Source: Collinsella aerofaciens
GTDB taxonomy: Bacteria; Actinomycetota; Coriobacteriia; Coriobacteriales; Coriobacteriaceae
Assembly (NCBI RefSeq): GCF_015670795.1
Contig: NZ_JADPCJ010000012.1
Location: 1 to 61,633 of the forward strand
DNA length: 61,633 nt
Direction of reading: 5' to 3'
In this document: piece after piece, positions 1 through 8,148 of the stretch
Layout: each line of letters opens with the position of its first letter
Position numbering within the stretch: position 1 is the first letter of the stretch
Translations under genes and position numbers: made by a program
The notes under the pieces: generated by a model
What the model was told of the DNA's origin: nothing
Databases searched by the model: none
The model's input: only the letters and a program-made list of their open reading frames with translations

Positions 1-36
1 GTATTGCCCGGCGCCGTTAGGAGCGCCGGTCAATAC
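1..36. terminator. hairpin at the window edge
   Basis: Arms GTATTGCCCGGCGC (1-14) and GCGCCGGTCAATAC (23-36) pair with one mismatch around an 8-nt loop. It has no clear T-run, so it may end a gene to the left or be a simple repeat. Confidence 0.4.
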
Positions 37-89
37 GGGGCCCGCTCCATTTGTCAATTCCTTCAAGCGAATGTGTCGGGAATGTTTCA

Positions 90-126
90 ATGCATGAATA
101 TGCAAGCCATTTACGTATTCATGCAT
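90..126. promoter_or_regulatory. candidate ArgR operator upstream of argC
   Basis: ATGCATGAATA (90-100) and TATTCATGCAT (116-126) form a perfect 11-nt inverted repeat about 85 nt before argC. Each half resembles the TGAATA core of known ARG boxes, and 91-104 is itself TGCAT-GAAT-ATGCA. ArgR control of the arg genes is inferred from position and resemblance; no argR gene lies in the window. Confidence 0.5.
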
Positions 127-211
127 CTTTTGGTGCTAAAGTTTCAACCCACTTCATAACGACCGCTGCGAAATGCGCATCGGTGCATAAATCGCAGACA
201 AGGAGTCTGAT

Positions 212-1282
212 ATGTCTTTGAAGGTTGGAATCGTCGGCGCGGCTGGATATGCCGGAGCCGAGCTCATTCGCCTCGTGCTCGGCCATCCCGAGTTTGAACT
301 TGTTGCCATTACGTCCAACGCCGATGCCGGCCAGCCGCTGTCCGCGGTGTATCCGAGCTTTGCTGGCGTGAGCGATCTGGTTTTCACCACGCATGACGCC
401 CCCGAGCTCAAGAGCTGCGATGCGGTTTTTCTTGCCGTGCCGCACACGGCTGCCATGGCACAGGTGCCCGCGCTGCTTGCATCGGGCGTCTCCTGCTTTG
501 ATCTTTCGGCCGACTACCGTCTGAACGACGCGTCCGTCTTTGAGGCATGGTATGCCGCCGAGCACACGAGTCCCGAGCTGCTCAAGACGCGTGCTTTCGG
601 CCTGCCCGAGCTGTTCTGCCAGGACTTGGAGACCGCTGCTTCCAGCCATGCCGCTGGCAGGCCCGTGTTGGTCGCCTGCGCCGGCTGCTATCCCACCGCA
701 ACGAGCCTCGCTGCCGCGCCTGCCGTGCGCGCCGACTGGGTTGCCCAGAGCGGCCCCGTAATCGTCGATGCCATTAGCGGCGTGACGGGTGCCGGTAAGT
801 CCTGCAACGCCCGCACCCACTTTTGCAGCGCGGACGAGAACCTGGAAGCCTATGGCGTGGGTAAACATCGTCATACGCCCGAGATTGAGCAAATCCTTGG
901 CTTAACCGATCGCGTCGTCTTTACCCCGCATCTGGCACCGCTCAAGCGCGGCCTGCTCTCCACGGTGACGATGCCGCTTACGCCGCAGGCTATCGATACC
1001 TTGACCCTTGAGGACGTTGTCGACTATTACAAGCAGTTCTACGCTGGACGCACCTTTGTGCGTGTGCTCGACGCCGGCCAGCAGCCCAAGACGGCTTCGG
1101 TCGTCGGAACCAACGCCGCCCAGATTGGCCTCGCGCTCAACAAGCGCGCGGGCGTGCTGGTGGCGACGGGCGCCATCGACAATCTGTGCAAGGGCGCTGC
1201 GGGCCAAGCGGTCCAGTGTGCCAATATCGTCTTTGGCTTTGACGAGCGACGAGGCTTGCCCACAGTGGCGTGCCCGGTGTAG
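212..1282 (+). CDS. argC: N-acetyl-gamma-glutamyl-phosphate reductase
   Basis: This NADPH-dependent cytoplasmic enzyme reduces N-acetylglutamyl phosphate to the semialdehyde, the third step of arginine synthesis by the acetylated route. The 356-residue protein opens with a Rossmann nucleotide-binding stretch (VGIVGAAGYAG, residues 5-15) and carries the active-site motif GCYPT with the catalytic Cys near residue 159. Length is normal for the family. AAGGAG at about 200-205 sits at good spacing before the ATG. It is the first gene of argC-argJ-argB-argD, all on the same strand, and lies downstream of a palindromic ARG-box-like site. Confidence 0.97.
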   Translation: MSLKVGIVGAAGYAGAELIRLVLGHPEFELVAITSNADAGQPLSAVYPSFAGVSDLVFTTHDAPELKSCDAVFLAVPHTAAMAQVPALLASGVSCFDLSADYRLNDASVFEAWYAAEHTSPELLKTRAFGLPELFCQDLETAASSHAAGRPVLVACAGCYPTATSLAAAPAVRADWVAQSGPVIVDAISGVTGAGKSCNARTHFCSADENLEAYGVGKHRHTPEIEQILGLTDRVVFTPHLAPLKRGLLSTVTMPLTPQAIDTLTLEDVVDYYKQFYAGRTFVRVLDAGQQPKTASVVGTNAAQIGLALNKRAGVLVATGAIDNLCKGAAGQAVQCANIVFGFDERRGLPTVACPV

Positions 1283-1416
1283 CACATTCGATTGTTAACG
1301 ATTTGGTAGTCGGGCATCGAGTGGGGCGCCACTCTTAAGCTGGTCTCATGATCACGACTGGCATGGCGCACCAACCGATGTCCGTTTTTTGTTTGACATA
1401 AGGAGTCATAAAGACG

Positions 1417-2685
1417 ATGAATACCGAGCTGTTTGATATCAAGATTCGCGCCGTCGAGGGTGGCGTTACGGCAGCGGCCGGCTTTAAGGCCACGGGCATC
1501 CATGCTGGGTTCCGCAAGAACCCTGAGCGTCTGGATTACGCGCTCGTCGTGCCCGATAAACCCTGTCCCGGTGCTGGCGTGTTTACCACCAATCGCTTTT
1601 GCGCGGCGCCCGTGCAGGTGAGCCGTGCCAACCTGGGCGGTGCGGACAAGGGCTACGGTATCATCGCTGGTGTTTCAATCAACTCCGGCAACGCGAACGC
1701 CGCCACGGGCGAGACCGGCCTTGCCTGCGCGCGCGAGACCTGCAACATCGCATCGCAGGTTATCGGCTGTGAGCCCCAGCAGATTCTGGTTGCCTCCACG
1801 GGTGTGATTGGCCAGATTCTGCCGATCGACACGTTTGAGACCGCCATTCCTGCTGCCTACGAGGCGCTCTCAGCCCACGGTGGCGCCGATGCCGCTCGCG
1901 CCATCATGACGACCGACACGCACTCCAAGGAGTACGCCGTGTCCTACGTCAGTGAGGCCGCGGGTCATGCGGGCAATGTCTATACGGTAGGCGGAATGTG
2001 CAAGGGCTCGGGCATGATCATGCCCAACATGGCCACCATGATTGCAGTTATCACCACCGATGCCCCCGTCGAGCCTGCGGCACTTCATGCCCTGCTGCTC
2101 TCGACCGTCAAGCAGACCTTTAACAAGGTAACGGTCGATTCCGACACCTCGACCAACGACACCTGCATCATGCTTGCCTCCGGCGCCGCTGCCGCAGATG
2201 CCGAGCCTATCGTCGAGGGCTCCGATGCCTTTGGCGAGTTGGCATTTGCCGTGCACGAGGTGTGCGAGAGCCTGGCGCGCAATATCGCCGCCGATGGTGA
2301 GGGCGCATCCAAGCTTGTTACGGTCAACGTTACCGGCGCCGTGAACGACGAGGAAGCCGATATCGCCGCCCGTGCCGTTGCCAACTCGCCGCTCGTTAAG
2401 ACCTGCATCGCCGGCCACGACTGCAACTGGGGCCGTGTTGCTATGGCGCTTGGCAAGTGCGGCGTGAAGTTTAATCAGGAAGACGTTTCCATCGACATGA
2501 TGGGCATGCCTGTCTGTCGCGACGGTCTGACTGTTCCCTTTGATGAGGACGAGGCTCTACGACGTTTCGAGGCGCCCGAGATCTTGATCTCGGCCGACCT
2601 GGGCGCAGGCGACGCGGCAACGACCGTGTGGACCTGCGACCTCACGCATGAGTACATCTCCATCAACGGCGACTACCGTTCCTAG
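1417..2685 (+). CDS. argJ: bifunctional ornithine acetyltransferase/N-acetylglutamate synthase
   Basis: ArgJ moves the acetyl group from N-acetylornithine to glutamate, recycling acetyl in the arginine pathway; many members can also use acetyl-CoA. The 422-residue precursor contains the self-cleavage site in MPNMATMIA, with the likely new N-terminal nucleophile Thr207, so alpha and beta chains are expected. The C-terminus (SINGDYRS) matches the family end. The ATG follows AAGGAG with normal spacing. A 134-nt gap separates it from argC and holds only a small hairpin (GAGTG/CACTC). Whether it is mono- or bifunctional cannot be decided from sequence alone. Confidence 0.96.
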   Translation: MNTELFDIKIRAVEGGVTAAAGFKATGIHAGFRKNPERLDYALVVPDKPCPGAGVFTTNRFCAAPVQVSRANLGGADKGYGIIAGVSINSGNANAATGETGLACARETCNIASQVIGCEPQQILVASTGVIGQILPIDTFETAIPAAYEALSAHGGADAARAIMTTDTHSKEYAVSYVSEAAGHAGNVYTVGGMCKGSGMIMPNMATMIAVITTDAPVEPAALHALLLSTVKQTFNKVTVDSDTSTNDTCIMLASGAAAADAEPIVEGSDAFGELAFAVHEVCESLARNIAADGEGASKLVTVNVTGAVNDEEADIAARAVANSPLVKTCIAGHDCNWGRVAMALGKCGVKFNQEDVSIDMMGMPVCRDGLTVPFDEDEALRRFEAPEILISADLGAGDAATTVWTCDLTHEYISINGDYRS

Positions 2686-2766
2686 ATTCCGGGCACGCTG
2701 CGCATCTTGCCGCGATTGCGGACAGCGGAGCACGGCGCGATAACGATACGAAAGACGAGGCAGATT

Positions 2767-3747
2767 ATGAAATTCGCACGCGATTGTCGTTCGAGCGAAT
2801 CCAACGAAGCAACCGCGCAGCTGCTGTTCGAAGCGCTGCCGTGGATTAAGAACCTGACCGGCAAGACGGTTGTTATCAAATATGGCGGAGCCGCCATGGT
2901 TGATGAGCAGCTGCGCCGCGACGTGATGAGCGACATCGTTTTGCTCAAGATCATCGGTATGCGCCCCGTCATCGTGCACGGCGGCGGCAAGGCTATCAAC
3001 GAGGCGCTGAGCCATTACGATATTCCCGTCGAGTTTAAGAACGGCCAGCGCGTGACCACGCCGGCGACTATGGATATCGTGCGCGAGGTGCTGGGCGGCA
3101 AGGTTAACCAGGAGCTGGTTGCTGCCATCAACCACCACGGCAACCTGGCCGTGGGCGTGTCGGGCAGCGATGCCGGCACGCTCATCGCCGAGCCGCTCGA
3201 CCCCGAGCTCGGTCGCGTGGGCAAAGTGACGCACGTCAACACCGACTATATCGAGCGCTTACTCGATAGCGAGTACATCCCCGTCATCGCTACCGTCGCG
3301 GCGGGGGAGGACGGCGGTTTCTTCAACATCAACGCCGACACCGCCGCCGGTGCCGTTGCCGCGGCGCTCCACGCGCATAAGGCGATCTTTTTGACCGATG
3401 TCGATGGCCTGTACAAGGACTTTAGCGACAAGGACTCGCTTATCTCCAACCTAACGCTCGACGAGGTTAACGAAATGCTCTACGGCGGCGAGGTCGATAA
3501 GGGCATGATTCCCAAGCTGCGCGCGGCCGTCGATGCGCTTACCGGCGGCGTATTTCGTGCCCACATCATTAACGGTACTACGCCGCATTCGCTGCTCCTG
3601 GAGCTGCTGACCGATGCCGGCGTCGGCACCGTGATCCATTCCACCGAGACGGCTTACGAGTTCGATACGCATCCGCATCCGCTTTCGACGTTTGCTGCGC
3701 GTCTGACCGAAAACCTTGACGAGGTCGAGAAGCTTCAGACGGTCTAG
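2767..3747 (+). CDS. argB: acetylglutamate kinase
   Basis: The enzyme phosphorylates N-acetylglutamate, the second arginine step and the usual point of arginine feedback. The protein from this ATG is 326 residues, with the family signatures KYGGAAM, HGGGKAIN and NADTAAGAVA. A roughly 20-residue extension precedes the kinase core. Arginine-sensitive hexameric kinases commonly carry such an N-terminal helix, so feedback inhibition is plausible. An in-frame TTG exists 60 nt upstream but has no ribosome site; the ATG behind a GAGG stretch is preferred. Confidence 0.95.
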   Translation: MKFARDCRSSESNEATAQLLFEALPWIKNLTGKTVVIKYGGAAMVDEQLRRDVMSDIVLLKIIGMRPVIVHGGGKAINEALSHYDIPVEFKNGQRVTTPATMDIVREVLGGKVNQELVAAINHHGNLAVGVSGSDAGTLIAEPLDPELGRVGKVTHVNTDYIERLLDSEYIPVIATVAAGEDGGFFNINADTAAGAVAAALHAHKAIFLTDVDGLYKDFSDKDSLISNLTLDEVNEMLYGGEVDKGMIPKLRAAVDALTGGVFRAHIINGTTPHSLLLELLTDAGVGTVIHSTETAYEFDTHPHPLSTFAARLTENLDEVEKLQTV

Positions 3748-3816
3748 CTGACCCGCAGCCGCCCAATTCCTGCACCCATAGCCCCGCGCCGTCTGGCGCC
3801 CAACGAAAGGCATCCC

Positions 3817-5100
3817 ATGTCACTTGCAGCTCAGCAATCGCTTGAATCCCATTACGTTATGCATACCTTTGGCCGCTCTCCGGTCGAGTTTGTCGAGGGT
3901 CACGGCATGAAGCTCACCGGCGACGATGGCCGTGAGTACCTCGACTTTCTTGCCGGCATCGGCGTGTGCAGCCTAGGTCATGGCGACCCGGCTGTGCTCT
4001 CGGCGCTCGAGGCACAGACCAAAAAGCTCATGCATGTCTCCAATTACTTCTACATTGAGCAGCGCGGACAGGTCGCGGCGCTGCTGTCCAAGCTTGCTAA
4101 CGACGACGTAGATGGTGCGCGCGTGCTTGCCGATGCCATTGTCGCCGGCGATGAGACCACGGCAGCTGCTCTTGGTGCCCCGGCTGCGGATGAGCAGGTT
4201 TGGGAGACCTTCTTTGCCAACTCTGGCGCCGAGGCCAACGAGGGCTCGATGAAGCTCGCGCGCCTGTACGCCAAGCGTGCCGGTAATGGCGGCAACACCA
4301 TCGTGTGCATGCGCGGCGGCTTCCACGGCCGTACGCTCGAGACCATTGCCGCTACCATGCAGGATTGGCTGCAGGACAGCTTCCGCCCGCTGCCGGGTGG
4401 CTTTGTGGCCTGCACGCCCAACGATGTGGACGAGCTGCGTGCGATCTTTAAGCAGCTGGGGAGCGAGATTTGTGCCGTGATGCTCGAGCCGATCCAGGGT
4501 GAGAGTGGCGTGCACCCCATGACCGAGGAGTTTATGGCGGCAGCGCGCGACCTGGCACACGAAGTGGGCGCCGTGCTTATCGCCGACGAGGTCCAGTGCG
4601 GCATCTTCCGCTCCGGCAAGCCGTTTGCATTCCAAACCTATGGCGTGGAGCCCGACATCATGAGCCTTGCCAAGGGCATTGCCGATGGCGTGCCCATGGG
4701 TGCCGTCGTGGCAAAGAAGGAGATTGCCGACGTGTTTAAGCCGGGCGACCACGGCTCGACCTTTGGCGGTAGCTGCTTGGCCGTCGCGGCGTGCGCCGCG
4801 ACGCTCTCCGCGCTTGTGCGCGGCGATTATGCCGACCATGCTGCCAAGGTGGGTGCCTATATGGAGGCAAAGCTCGCTAAGCTGCCGCACGTGACGGAGG
4901 TGCGTGGCCGCGGCTTGATGCTCGGCTGTGATTTGGATGATGCTGCGGGCGATGCGCATGATATTGTTGCCCGCGCGCTGCCCGCCGGTGCCGTGATTAA
5001 CGCTACGGGTGCCCATACGCTGCGTTTCTTGCCGCCGCTCGTCTGCGAGGAAGCCGACGTGGACAGTTTGGTCGAGATTCTGTCGGACGTTTTGGGCTAA
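3817..5100 (+). CDS. argD: acetylornithine aminotransferase
   Basis: This PLP-dependent class-III aminotransferase converts N-acetylglutamate semialdehyde to N-acetylornithine. The 427-residue protein has the NSGAEANEG cofactor region, IADEVQCG, and the PLP lysine in SLAKGIADGVPMGA. It is somewhat long: residues of about 95-128 hold an extra Ala/Asp-rich stretch (around VAGDETTAAALG) before the conserved FFANSGAEAN. GAAAGG precedes the ATG. It closes the argCJBD run; no argF, argG or argH follows here. The absence of a strong terminator directly after it leaves the operon end uncertain. Confidence 0.95.
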   Translation: MSLAAQQSLESHYVMHTFGRSPVEFVEGHGMKLTGDDGREYLDFLAGIGVCSLGHGDPAVLSALEAQTKKLMHVSNYFYIEQRGQVAALLSKLANDDVDGARVLADAIVAGDETTAAALGAPAADEQVWETFFANSGAEANEGSMKLARLYAKRAGNGGNTIVCMRGGFHGRTLETIAATMQDWLQDSFRPLPGGFVACTPNDVDELRAIFKQLGSEICAVMLEPIQGESGVHPMTEEFMAAARDLAHEVGAVLIADEVQCGIFRSGKPFAFQTYGVEPDIMSLAKGIADGVPMGAVVAKKEIADVFKPGDHGSTFGGSCLAVAACAATLSALVRGDYADHAAKVGAYMEAKLAKLPHVTEVRGRGLMLGCDLDDAAGDAHDIVARALPAGAVINATGAHTLRFLPPLVCEEADVDSLVEILSDVLG

Positions 5101-5456
5101 CGCAGCGCAATACCTCAATTTGGACCGGGTTCCGGACTGCGGGCGTGTCCTATGTGGCATGATTCAGCGGTCTGGAGCCCGTTTTGCCTTAGATTCGCTA
5201 AGGCAGGGAGACCTGCTGGTCAAATAACATCAAATATGAGTAGTGTTACCGATTTGGTAGCAGCAATTTTGGACTAATAAGGCCAGATGGCAAGTCGAAA
5301 TGGCGATGAATGCACGATTTTGATCCAACTGTTAGTCCTAATAATGGACATATGCTGCGTAACTTAAGCAAATACTATCTTTTTATATGTTGCAAACAAA
5401 GTAGCAGTACTCATTTTTGCCATTATTTGGCCACGGCCTTTGTGACAGACGTGCTG
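5101..5456. other. AT-rich gene-free stretch after argD
   Basis: No supported gene. Base composition drops sharply at about 5230-5430 relative to its surroundings. GGACTAATAA (about 5272) and an inverted look-alike at about 5335 are the only structure seen. The right edge runs into the tRNA-tail repeat array. Confidence 0.5.
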
Positions 5457-5893
5457 GCGGGTTCGAATCCCATGCGCTGGGCATGAAAAAGGAAAGGCCT
5501 CCATCGCTGGAGGCCTATCAAATCAGTGGTGGGCGATGAGGGATGTCCGCGTGCGGCTCCGCCGCCCGCATCCGCTTCGTCGCTTCGCTCCTCGCGTGCT
5601 GCGCTGGAAAACGCTTCGCGTTTCCTCAGCTCCGCACCCTTGCGGGTTCGAATCCCATGAAATGGGCGCAAACAAAACGGTCCCCTTGCGAGGACCGTTT
5701 CCAATTCAGTGGTGGGCGATGAGGGATGTCGCGTGCGGCTTCGCCGCCCGCTCTCGCTTCGGGCCTGCGGCCCTCGCGTGCTGCGCTGGAAAACGCTTGC
5801 GCGTTTCCTCAGCTCCGCACCCTGGCGGGTTCGAATCCCATGCGCTGGGCCCAAAAAAGAAAGGCTCCCATTGCTGGGAGCCTATCAAATCAG
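5457..5893 (-). repeat. tandem tRNA-tail/terminator repeat array
   Basis: Two partial copies of the tRNA-Val 3' tail (CAGTGGTGGGCGATGAGGGA at 5524-5543 and 5707-5726) precede the real tRNA, whose tail starts at 5891. The spacing is 183 and 184 bp. Each unit also has a T-arm-like GGGTTCGAATCCC (about 5459, 5644 and 5828), a minus-strand terminator hairpin and, in the two complete units, a structured GC-rich core. The terminator stems differ in sequence but stay complementary: GGCCTCCA (5496-5515), AAACGGTCC (5676-5700) and AGGCTCCCA (5861-5884), each followed by T-rich sequence on the minus strand. Confidence 0.75.
5861..5884 (-). terminator. terminator of tRNA-Val
   Basis: The hairpin AGGCTCCCA/TGGGAGCCT lies just after the tRNA 3' end on the minus strand and is followed by TTTCTTTTTT. 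Confidence 0.8.
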
Positions 5894-5969
5894 TGGTGGG
5901 CGATGAGGGATTCGAACCCCCAGCCTTGTGCGTGTAAAGCACCTGCGCTAACCGTTGCGCCAATCGCCC
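5894..5969 (-). tRNA. tRNA-Val (TAC)
   Basis: Read on the minus strand, the acceptor stem GGGCGAT/ATCGCCC is perfect. The anticodon loop TTTACAC gives anticodon TAC, the T-arm is GGGTTCGAATCCC, and CCA is encoded. It is the intact member next to two truncated tail copies. Confidence 0.93.
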
Positions 5970-6156
5970 GTGCGGAGAGAGTATAGCAAAACAATCGCCC
6001 CATTCACCTCATATCCATTAAAGGTAACTCGCGCGTGTCACAGCGGAGCTGATTCAGTTGAGATTGCCTGAACATTCCGCCCCTCTTTACGCCCTCGGGT
6101 ATACTCAAAAGCTACTGATTCGATTTGATGCCCAGCAACAGCAGAGGGGATAGTAT

Positions 6157-8037
6157 ATGTGCGGTTTTGTCGGTTTTGTCGGTGGGACGGATAACCAATC
6201 CGAGGTGCTCACCAAGATGATGGACCGCATCGTCCATCGCGGTCCCGACATGGGCGGTCAGTTTATCGACGGCCGCGTTGCCCTGGGCTTCCGCCGCCTG
6301 TCGATCCTCGACCTGACCGAGGCCGGCGCTCAGCCCATGGCCAACGAGGACGGCAGCGTCGTCATTGTCTTTAACGGCGAGATCTACAACTTCCAAGAAC
6401 TCCGTTCCGAGCTCGAGGCCAAGGGCTACAAGTTCCACTGCGGCGCCGACACCGAGAGCCTCCTGCACGGCTACGAGGAGTGGGGCGAGGCCGTTCTCGA
6501 TCGCCTGCGCGGTATGTACGCCTTCGTCATCTGGGACAAAAAGAAGAACAAGCTTTTTGGCGCCCGCGACATCTTTGGCATCAAGCCGCTCTACTACTAT
6601 CCCATGGCCGATGCGGGCGACGGCGCTCCGGGCGTGCTCTTTGGTTCCGAGATCAAGAGCTTCCTGGACTACCCGCACTTCCACAAGGCGGTCAACAAAA
6701 AGGCTCTGCGTCCGTACATGACGCTGCAGTATTCGGCAACCGAGGAGACCTTCTTCGAGGGTGTCTACAAGCTGCCGCCGGCGCACTACTTTACCGTCGA
6801 TATCCCGACCGGCAAGATGAACATCGAGCGTTACTGGGATTGCGATTACTCTGCCGTCGAGAAGCCGTTCGAAGAGTATGTCGATGAGCTGGACGAGGTC
6901 GTGCACGAGAGCGTCGAGGCCCATCGCATCGCCGACGTCAAGGTCGCGTCGTTCCTCTCCGGTGGCGTCGACTCCAGCTACATCGCCGCTTGCCTCATGC
7001 CCGACAAGACCTTCTCGGTGGGCTTTGACTACAAGAACTTCAACGAGACCAACTACGCCAAGGAGCTTTCCGATAAGCTCGGCGTCGAAAACGTTCGCAA
7101 GATGATTACCGCCGACGAGTTCTTCGGTGCGCTCGAGGACATCCAGTATCACATGGACGAGCCGCAGTCCAACCTGTCTTCCGTGCCGCTGTGGTTCTTG
7201 GCCGAGATGGCCCGCAAGGACGTCACCGTGGTGCTTTCGGGCGAAGGCGCCGACGAACTCTTTGGCGGCTACGCCTACTACGAGGATACGGTCCCGGTGC
7301 GCAAGTACAAAAAGATGGTGCCGCTGCCCGTCCGTCGCGCGCTCGGTAACCTGGCGCTGCATATGCCGTACTTCAAGGGACATAACTTCCTGGTCAAGGG
7401 TGCCGAGATCCCCGAGAAGTCGTTCCTGGGACAGGCTCTGGTATGGCCGGAGCGCGAGGTCGACGACGTGCTCAAGCCCGAGTACAACACCGGCGATGGT
7501 GCCTTCGAGCTTGCCGCTCCCATCTATGCGCGCGTGAAGGGTCAGCCCGAGCTGGTCAAGAAGCAGTACCTGGACATGAACATGTGGCTCCCGGGCGACA
7601 TTCTGCTCAAGGCCGACAAGATGTGCATGGCACACTCACTGGAGCTGCGCGTGCCCTTCCTGGACCGCAAAGTCATGGAGTTCGCCGAGCACATTCCCGA
7701 CCGCTACCGCATCAACGAGAACGGCAACAAACAGGTACTCCGCCACGCTGCCAACAAGTCGCTGCCCGATGAGTGGGCCACCCGTCCCAAGGTGGGCTTC
7801 CCGGTGCCGATTGTCTACTGGCTGCGCGAGCAAAAGTGGTACGACTATGTCAAGGAGTACTTCACCGCGCCGTGGGCAAGCGAGTTCTTCGATACCGACG
7901 AACTCATGCACCTGCTCGATCTGCACTTTGCGGGCAAGGGCGATTTCCAGCGCAAGATCTATACGCCGCTCGTGTTCTTGGTGTGGTACAAGCGCTTCTT
8001 TATCGACGAGGACCAGCCCGCTGTTCAGGCTGCCTAG
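6157..8037 (+). CDS. asnB: asparagine synthase (glutamine-hydrolysing)
   Basis: AsnB makes asparagine from aspartate, ATP and glutamine-derived ammonia. The 626-residue protein starts MCGFVGF, so Cys2 is the glutaminase nucleophile after Met removal. The N-terminal class-II amidotransferase half (about 1-210) is followed by the synthetase half with the PP-loop SGGVDSS near residue 270. It is longer than the E. coli enzyme because of inserts such as the one around PMADAGDGAPG. An AGAGGGGATA stretch precedes the start, and an extended -10 (GGGTATACT, about 6097-6105) lies upstream. It appears monocistronic. Confidence 0.95.
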   Translation: MCGFVGFVGGTDNQSEVLTKMMDRIVHRGPDMGGQFIDGRVALGFRRLSILDLTEAGAQPMANEDGSVVIVFNGEIYNFQELRSELEAKGYKFHCGADTESLLHGYEEWGEAVLDRLRGMYAFVIWDKKKNKLFGARDIFGIKPLYYYPMADAGDGAPGVLFGSEIKSFLDYPHFHKAVNKKALRPYMTLQYSATEETFFEGVYKLPPAHYFTVDIPTGKMNIERYWDCDYSAVEKPFEEYVDELDEVVHESVEAHRIADVKVASFLSGGVDSSYIAACLMPDKTFSVGFDYKNFNETNYAKELSDKLGVENVRKMITADEFFGALEDIQYHMDEPQSNLSSVPLWFLAEMARKDVTVVLSGEGADELFGGYAYYEDTVPVRKYKKMVPLPVRRALGNLALHMPYFKGHNFLVKGAEIPEKSFLGQALVWPEREVDDVLKPEYNTGDGAFELAAPIYARVKGQPELVKKQYLDMNMWLPGDILLKADKMCMAHSLELRVPFLDRKVMEFAEHIPDRYRINENGNKQVLRHAANKSLPDEWATRPKVGFPVPIVYWLREQKWYDYVKEYFTAPWASEFFDTDELMHLLDLHFAGKGDFQRKIYTPLVFLVWYKRFFIDEDQPAVQAA

Positions 8038-8063
8038 CCTCGGCTGACGAACGCCTGCGCGTA

Positions 8064-8088
8064 ACGGCTCCTCCGGGAGCCGTTTTTG
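8064..8088 (+). terminator. asnB terminator
   Basis: ACGGCTCC and GGAGCCGT form a stem with a 4-nt loop followed by TTTTT. Confidence 0.9.
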
Positions 8089-8148
8089 CGTGGGTGCGTT
8101 TCAGTTACTATAAAACCGTCCCTGCCAAATGGCTGAGAAAGGTGAAAG

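Noticed and set aside
5457..5893. CRISPR-like array
   Set aside because: Only two or three units of about 184 bp with terminators and tRNA tails; no short repeat-spacer pattern and no cas genes.
5423..5963. Short open frames with MGFEP-like starts
   Set aside because: They are translations of the T-arm sequence GGATTCGAACCC in the tRNA-tail repeats.
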